A DNA stretch of 9,715 nucleotides from Verrucomicrobiota bacterium. Lineage in GTDB: Bacteria; Verrucomicrobiota; Kiritimatiellia; UBA8416; JAIOPI01. Positions 6,130 through 9,715 of the stretch are shown here, piece after piece. The notes beneath the pieces are model-generated. The model did no database searches. It saw nothing but the letters and a program-made list of their open reading frames with translations, and was not told the origin of the DNA. Position numbers and translations under genes: made by a program. Numbering within the stretch: position 1 is the first letter of the stretch; every line of letters begins with the position of its first letter. The DNA lies in the NCBI GenBank assembly GCA_027620105.1, contig JAQCIA010000053.1:1-9715 (forward strand), written 5' to 3'.

Positions 6130-6846
6130 TCAGAAAATCAGCACATAGCCGATCCCGAAGACCGCGACATCGACAATGGCGTGGCTGACGTAACCGGGCC
6201 AGATGGATCGATAGCGGATATAGCACCAGGACCAGACGGCACCGCCGATGAAGATGCCCAGGCCGCAGAGCAGGGTGGTTGGCCAGTTGAAATACAGCTT
6301 CATCGCGACGAGGTGATGAAGGGTGAAGGCGAGGGCGGAGAAGCCGATGGCGGCCTTGGCGCCCATCAACTTTTCACTTTCCCGAACCACGAACCATCGC
6401 CAAACCACTTCCTCCAGGAACGAGTTGACGGTGATCCAGTAGAGGGCGCCTGCGAGGTAAACGGGAGCGGCATCCAATCCGATTTCCTTCATCGAGGTGC
6501 GCATTGTTTCCGGATCAATCATCGACGCCCCGAAACAGGCGAACACAGTCACAATAAAGGCGCTGATCAGGAGTCCCAGCCCCGCGCCCGTCCAGAGGCC
6601 GCCCCGGCGCGGCGCGGACCAGCTCCGCGGTTGGCGATAGACCATCAAGTGCCAAGCCAGAGGAATGATCAGGATCCAGATTTTGGACAGGAAGAAGATT
6701 CCTTTTCCGAAAGCGGAATCTGGAAACCAGTACATGCCGAAGGCGACGCCGAGGCTGGGCGCGGGGATCAACAGCAGCAGGGCCAATAGCGGGAGTCGCC
6801 TGCATTCCCGGTTCGGAAAAGTTGGATCCGAAATCATTTCACTCAT
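6130..6846 (-). CDS. CPBP family intramembrane glutamic endopeptidase (CAAX protease/Abi-like)
   Basis: 238 residues, usual length for the family, with about six to seven hydrophobic segments (near 19-39, 51-70, 88-108, 127-143, 165-182, 190-208, 216-237). The catalytic motifs are present: EEVVWR (145-150, the EExxxR box on its helix), FTLHH (174-178, the FxxxH box) and SHAIVD (221-226). The protein should lie in the inner membrane. Bacterial CPBP proteins act as proteases on membrane or peptide substrates, including bacteriocin-related ones; nothing here shows which. Start taken at ATG 6846; no strong ribosome binding site precedes it, and the ATG at 6837 is an alternative. It is separate from the flanking remnants and is one of the few undamaged genes in the window. 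Confidence 0.92.
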   Translation of the reverse strand: MSEMISDPTFPNRECRRLPLLALLLLIPAPSLGVAFGMYWFPDSAFGKGIFFLSKIWILIIPLAWHLMVYRQPRSWSAPRRGGLWTGAGLGLLISAFIVTVFACFGASMIDPETMRTSMKEIGLDAAPVYLAGALYWITVNSFLEEVVWRWFVVRESEKLMGAKAAIGFSALAFTLHHLVAMKLYFNWPTTLLCGLGIFIGGAVWSWCYIRYRSIWPGYVSHAIVDVAVFGIGYVLIF

Positions 6847-7028
6847 CAGGACTCTTTGTTACGTTCTTGCGATGGCGCGGCGACTCCAATTCCGATTGGT
6901 CGGTTGCGAAAGCGTTTCGAGGAAAGTCGTGCTGAAAAAGGAACAGCTCCTGGTCGAACAAGCGGTCGGAGGATACCTCGCTCCGCGCGAAACCGCAACG
7001 GCGCCCTTCGCCCCCCCACCAGTAACAT

Positions 7029-7072
7029 GGAGCAGAGCCACACATTGACCTGTCCGCAGGTCCTTCTGCTCC
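7029..7072. repeat. Nested inverted repeat (two-tier hairpin)
   Basis: GGAGCAG (7029-7035) pairs with CTGCTCC (7066-7072), and inside it GACCTG (7047-7052) pairs with CAGGTC (7057-7062) around a TCCG loop. No T tract follows on either strand, so it is not an intrinsic terminator. It lies just left of the group II intron remnant and could be an end of another element or an RNA domain. Confidence 0.6.
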
Positions 7073-7094
7073 GAGCCACAGGTGTACAGAATAG

Positions 7095-7271
7095 AAATGG
7101 CGAAAGACGAGCCCTGACCCCTCGCCCTTCCTTTGGCTGCGTAACCGGCACAAGGTGCGCTCGTGGACGGCAGGCTATCAACGCTTTCCCTCCGCACGCC
7201 TCTATGCCGAGTATGGCCTGTACAAAGTCCCTACGACGGCAGGACAGACGGCGAAAGCGCATGCCTTATGA
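7095..7271 (+). pseudogene. C-terminal remnant of a group II intron-encoded reverse transcriptase/maturase
   Basis: An open frame after TAG at 7092 reads ...FLWLRNRHKVRSWTAGYQRF, then PSARLYAEYGLYKVPTTAG, QTAKAHAL and stop TGA at 7269-7271. This matches the extreme C-terminus of bacterial group II intron maturases (WLRxKHKV..., RFP...LYxxYGLxxVPTTAxxxKAHA). The reverse-transcriptase fingers and palm domains (about 350-400 residues) are missing and nothing upstream resembles them, so the element is 5'-truncated. Position directly ahead of intron domain V is the normal arrangement, because the RT is coded in domain IV. Confidence 0.75.
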
Positions 7272-7285
7272 TGAAGAACATCGGA

Positions 7286-7355
7286 AAGCCGTGTGCGGGA
7301 AAACCGCATGCACGGTTTGATGAGGGGCGGGAGGCCGACCTCCCGCCTACTCTAC
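7286..7355 (+). ncRNA. Group II intron domains V and VI (intron 3' end)
   Basis: From 7286 the sequence AAGCCGTGTGCGGGAAAACC and its return strand CGCATGCACGGTTT form the domain V hairpin, with the AGC catalytic triad (7287-7289), a GAAA-type loop and the two-nucleotide bulge region. Domain VI follows as a perfect 9-bp stem GGCGGGAGG (7326-7334) / CCTCCCGCC (7339-7347) and the typical terminal TACTCTAC, placing the 3' splice boundary at about 7355. The 5' end of the intron (GUGCG-like) is not present in the window, so it cannot self-splice. Confidence 0.82.
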
Positions 7356-7661
7356 CTGGAGACCCTCATCGTCGTTTTCGTAGAAGTTGACCATGAAGGC
7401 GTGGTGCGGCAGGTAGTTCTCAAAGAACGCCCCGCGCACGCGGGCCCGCTTCGGTTCCGCCGGTTCAGCGGCGCACAGTTCGTCGCGTACCCGCCGCAGG
7501 GCCGCGTGCATGCGCGCGCATTCGTCGCGGCTGAACACGCCCGGCACCACCACATATCCGCAGGTGTCGAAGTACGCGCGTTCCGCGCTCGTCAGCGCCG
7601 GAAAGGGACGAAGGAACGGCTTCGCGTCCGCAGGGACCGGGCCCGCCTCGATCGTTTGCAT
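7347..7661 (-). pseudogene. N-terminal part of a second PhyH-family gene, interrupted by the group II intron
   Basis: The ATG at 7661 has GGGAG 7 nt upstream. 104 codons follow, with LTSAERAYFDTCGYVVVPGV near 23-42, the usual PhyH N-terminal motif (helix, 'F..GYvvvpgv'), then FFENYLPHHAFMVNFYENDD to about residue 98. The last host codon is Q102 (GGTCTCCAG); the final V, E and stop are supplied by the reversed 3' end of the intron at 7347-7355. The iron-binding HxD and distal H, and about 150 residues, are missing, and no continuation appears left of the intron remnant. The gene reads in the same direction as the AraC regulator 169 nt upstream, which may have controlled it. Substrate unknown. 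Confidence 0.8.
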
Positions 7662-7830
7662 GGACAGTCTCCCATTCTTCTTCTGAACGGCCATTCCACT
7701 TGGCGGCGTCGGCGCCCGCCCAAAACCAGGCCCGCAAGCTCTCAAGCGCGGCCTGCGCCGTCAAGTGCACCTTCGTTTCGCCGGCGTGCCCACGGGCGTG
7801 CAATGGGTGTCACCGATTTGTCCGACTACG

Positions 7831-8766
7831 TCACGCGGCGCCGGCGCGGCGGAACTGGCTGGGGCTGGCGCCCGCGCCGCGGCGGAAGACGCGGTTGAAA
7901 TGCGTGAGACTGTTGAAGCCGCAGGCAAAACAGATTTCCGTGATGCTCTCGCCGGTGGCGGTCAGCCGGCGTTTGGCTTCGTCGATCCGGCGGGACTGGA
8001 CATAGCGGGTGAAGGTCACCCCGGTCTCTTTGTGGAATAGATGCGAGAAATGGGCCGGCGAGAGTCCCGCGCGGGCGGCGACATCGGCGAGCTTCAACTC
8101 CGGATCGCGAAAGCGCTCTTCGACCAACGCGCGGGCGGGGCGGATTGCCGGGTGCTCCAGGCTGGCCTCCAGTTCGCGGATGCGCCAGGCGCTGCCGCAC
8201 ATCTGCCGGGCAAACAACTCCAGCAGATGCATGACATGCACCAGACGGTCGCGCGGCAGCCATGGGGCCTGGGCATAAGCCTCCTGCAGTTGTGTCGCGG
8301 GGATATTCAGCCAGCGGAGCCTGCGGACGGTGCGAGCGAAGGCGGCCTGCGACTGTTGCTCGGGCAGCACTTGACCGCTGGAGATCGTCGCCACATGTTC
8401 GCCCTGGATCACAACCGGGATCGCCATGTCGTAAAAGCCGACGTGGCACTGGTAGAGTTTGGCGCGACCTTCCGCGCCGGCCTGGGCGTGATTCCGCTGA
8501 TCACATCCTTCACAGCGGCGGGCGCCTTCTTTGGTGCTGCGGATGATCTGGCAGAGCGGACTGCCATTGTCCCCCGCCACGCCGACGCGCGTCAGGCCGA
8601 CGTCCGGCGTGTTCAAGGCCATCGAGAGGCCGGTCAACCGCTTCAGGATCAAGGCAAACTCGGTGAACTCTGGCGACGCCACCAGCTGCCGAAAAAATAA
8701 CCCGGCCGTGCTGTGGGCGACGGGGGAGGACGGCGCGCGGGCCGTCGGATCAGCGGTTGTCGGCAT
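7831..8766 (-). CDS. AraC-family transcriptional regulator with N-terminal PocR sensor domain
   Basis: 311 residues. Residues about 24-190 form a PocR-type ligand-binding domain (FFRQLV...FALILKRLTGLSMAL, then Cys72, Cys85, Cys88 and Cys107 in the LCQII...CEGC...YQCHVG pattern, and IPVVIQGEHVATISSGQVL). Residues about 208-307 are the AraC DNA-binding domain with two helix-turn-helix units: LKLADVAARAGLSPAHFSHL at 225-244, and SITEICFACGFNSLTHFNRV at 274-293. The four cysteines could bind a metal or report redox state (inference). ATG at 8766 has no ribosome binding site; a -35/-10-like pair (TTTACT, 17 bp, TAAATT at 8801-8773) would start the transcript at the ATG itself. It is divergent from the UlaG-like gene and upstream of the broken PhyH gene, both plausible targets. 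Confidence 0.93.
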   Translation of the reverse strand: MPTTADPTARAPSSPVAHSTAGLFFRQLVASPEFTEFALILKRLTGLSMALNTPDVGLTRVGVAGDNGSPLCQIIRSTKEGARRCEGCDQRNHAQAGAEGRAKLYQCHVGFYDMAIPVVIQGEHVATISSGQVLPEQQSQAAFARTVRRLRWLNIPATQLQEAYAQAPWLPRDRLVHVMHLLELFARQMCGSAWRIRELEASLEHPAIRPARALVEERFRDPELKLADVAARAGLSPAHFSHLFHKETGVTFTRYVQSRRIDEAKRRLTATGESITEICFACGFNSLTHFNRVFRRGAGASPSQFRRAGAA

Positions 8767-8785
8767 GCGCGAAATTTAGCCAGGG

Positions 8786-8823
8786 TCGAAAGAAAAGTAA
8801 AGTCTATCGAAAGAGATGTGGAG
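8786..8823. promoter_or_regulatory. Candidate AraC-type operator: two 17-bp direct half-sites
   Basis: Half-sites 8786-8802 and 8807-8823 both begin with TCGAAAGA and agree at 13 of 17 positions; they are separated by 4 bp, so the repeat period is 21 bp, two helical turns. AraC binds tandem 17-bp half-sites 4 bp apart at araI. This operator lies between the divergent regulator and UlaG-like genes and overlaps the regulator's -35-like element, suggesting autoregulation plus control of the hydrolase. Confidence 0.5.
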
Positions 8824-8851
8824 CCAACCGCCGCCCCAGCGGTTAGGTTGG
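8824..8851 (+). promoter_or_regulatory. Inverted repeat in the leader of the UlaG-like gene
   Basis: AACCGC (8826-8831) and GCGGTT (8839-8844) can form a 6-bp hairpin around a 7-nt loop. Alternatively CCAACC (8824-8829) pairs with GGTTGG (8846-8851). Both would occupy the TTAGG stretch that is the only ribosome-binding-like sequence before the ATG at 8856. Function is uncertain. Confidence 0.35.
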
Positions 8852-8855
8852 TGTC

Positions 8856-9647
8856 ATGTCTGAACTAACAGTGGATTTGGAACAAGCGTCCGTGCCGAGC
8901 GGCGGTGTCCGACTGTTCTGGCTGGGCCAGGCGGGGTTTGCGTTTCGGACTGCCGCGGGGAAACGCGTGTTCCTCGATCCCTACCTCTCCGACGCCTGTG
9001 AGCGCATGTTCGGGTTCAAACGCCTGTCGCTGCCGGCGCTGGCCGCCGAAGAGGTGGATGCGGACTGGGTGGTCCTGACGCACGAACATGCCGACCATCT
9101 GGACCCGGGCGCCCTGCCGGTGATCGCCCGCAACAATCCGAACTGCCGTTTCGCCGCTCCGAGCGGCTGCACGGCCGGGCTGGAGGCGGCAGGCGTGACG
9201 GCGGAGCGGTGCGTGCTGCTGGAACCGAATCGGCGCCATGACCTCGGCGATCTGGTTGTGCACACGGTTCCGGCGGATCACGGGGACATCTCGCCCAGCG
9301 CGCTGACGTTGCTGCTCGAGTTCGGCGGTGTGCGGGTGATGGCCACCGGCGACACGTCATGGCGGCCGGTCTGGTTCAAGCCGCTCTACGACCTGAAACC
9401 CGACGTGGTGCTGACGGTCATCAACGGCGTGTTCGGCAACATGAATCACATTGATGCCGCGCGGCTCGTTTCGGAAGCCAATCCGCGGTTCGCGATTCCC
9501 TGCCATTTCTGGACCCTGGCCGAGCAAGGCGCGGGCGACCCCGCCGGCTTCGTCAACGCCTGTGCGACCATGTGCCCGGAAGTGCGGGCCGTGTTGCTGC
9601 GGCCGGGCGTGGGGCTGACGGTGGAGGCGGTTAAACACTCGGCATAA
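8856..9647 (+). CDS. MBL-fold metallo-hydrolase, UlaG-like
   Basis: 263 residues, the size of UlaG-type lactonases and short MBL hydrolases. The metallo-beta-lactamase motifs are in order: VRLFWLGQAGFAF (18-30, first beta-hairpin), DPYLSD (41-46), THEHADHLD (75-83, the HxHxDH metal site, H76, H78, D80, H81), ADHGD with H142, TGDTSW (D166, bridging ligand) and IPCHFW (H217). No signal peptide is visible, so it is probably cytoplasmic. UlaG opens the L-ascorbate-6-phosphate lactone, but relatives act on many substrates and the substrate here is not shown. ATG at 8856 fits the motif start; the ribosome binding site is weak. It is the first gene of a plus-strand operon (next ATG 20 nt after its stop) divergent from the AraC regulator. 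Confidence 0.93.
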   Translation: MSELTVDLEQASVPSGGVRLFWLGQAGFAFRTAAGKRVFLDPYLSDACERMFGFKRLSLPALAAEEVDADWVVLTHEHADHLDPGALPVIARNNPNCRFAAPSGCTAGLEAAGVTAERCVLLEPNRRHDLGDLVVHTVPADHGDISPSALTLLLEFGGVRVMATGDTSWRPVWFKPLYDLKPDVVLTVINGVFGNMNHIDAARLVSEANPRFAIPCHFWTLAEQGAGDPAGFVNACATMCPEVRAVLLRPGVGLTVEAVKHSA

Positions 9648-9667
9648 TTCAACTCTAGGAGCATGTA

Positions 9668-9715
9668 ATGAAAATTGCGCGTGTCGTGACGAGTCAGTCC
9701 AACGAACCAGTCTTG
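9668..9715 (+). CDS. Start of an unidentified protein (cut by window edge)
   Basis: ATG at 9668 is preceded by TAGGAG 6 nt upstream (a strong ribosome binding site) and follows the UlaG-like gene after 20 nt, so it is co-transcribed. Sixteen codons are visible (MKIARVV...SNEPVL), too few to identify the product. A soluble enzyme beginning with a beta-strand is likely; no signal peptide can be seen in this part. Confidence 0.7.
   Translation, partial: MKIARVVTSQSNEPVL

Noticed and set aside
6121..6789. Plus-strand frame of 222 codons opposite the CPBP protease gene
   Set aside because: The minus-strand protein has all CPBP motifs and membrane segments; the plus frame is hydrophilic, repetitive in Asp/Gly/Glu and looks like an antisense shadow.

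Overview
The window looks like a GC-rich (roughly 60 percent) Gram-negative bacterium. The gene content, a PocR-domain AraC regulator, phytanoyl-CoA-dioxygenase (PhyH) genes, a UlaG-like metallo-hydrolase and an Aas-like acyltransferase/MFS pair, suggests the Planctomycetota-Verrucomicrobiota-Lentisphaerota-Kiritimatiellota group. That placement is inference; there is no rRNA or marker gene here. The striking general property is decay: about half of the recognisable loci are broken.

Left part (1-1230, minus strand): a nitrate/nitrite porter (narK-like, cut by the window edge) preceded by a 66-aa small ORF with a TTG start. A very good sigma-54 -24/-12 sequence lies ahead of the small ORF. A strong intrinsic-terminator hairpin with a U7 tail sits so close to the narK start that no promoter fits between them, so narK transcription must pass through it. 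This is a candidate nitrogen-controlled unit with a conditional terminator.

Middle-left (1498-4370): a C-terminal scrap of an FAD-dependent oxidoreductase, then (minus strand) a truncated NusG/RfaH-like antiterminator followed 4 nt later by a GT39-type membrane glycosyltransferase carrying one in-frame amber codon. This looks like the remains of a polysaccharide operon headed by its own antiterminator. An intact PhyH dioxygenase follows, bracketed by two identical 38-bp direct repeats, one of which abuts the broken end of the NusG-like gene.

Middle (4393-6846, minus strand): a PlsC-like lysophospholipid acyltransferase. Its start overlaps by ATGA the stop of a 73-codon remnant matching the N-terminus of an LplT-type MFS lysophospholipid transporter. 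An intact CPBP intramembrane protease lies upstream.

Right (6847-9715): a 5'-truncated group II intron (RT C-terminus, domains V and VI, plus strand) whose 3' end interrupts a second PhyH gene on the minus strand. Then come a PocR-AraC regulator and a divergent UlaG-like metallo-hydrolase, sharing an 89-bp intergenic region that holds two 17-bp direct half-sites spaced 4 bp apart (AraC-type operator geometry). The start of one more gene follows at the right edge.

I see no CRISPR array, tRNA or rRNA and no clearly new defence system. The most promising unexplained items are the narK leader terminator, the 38-bp repeats around the PhyH gene, and the paired half-sites between the AraC and UlaG-like genes.
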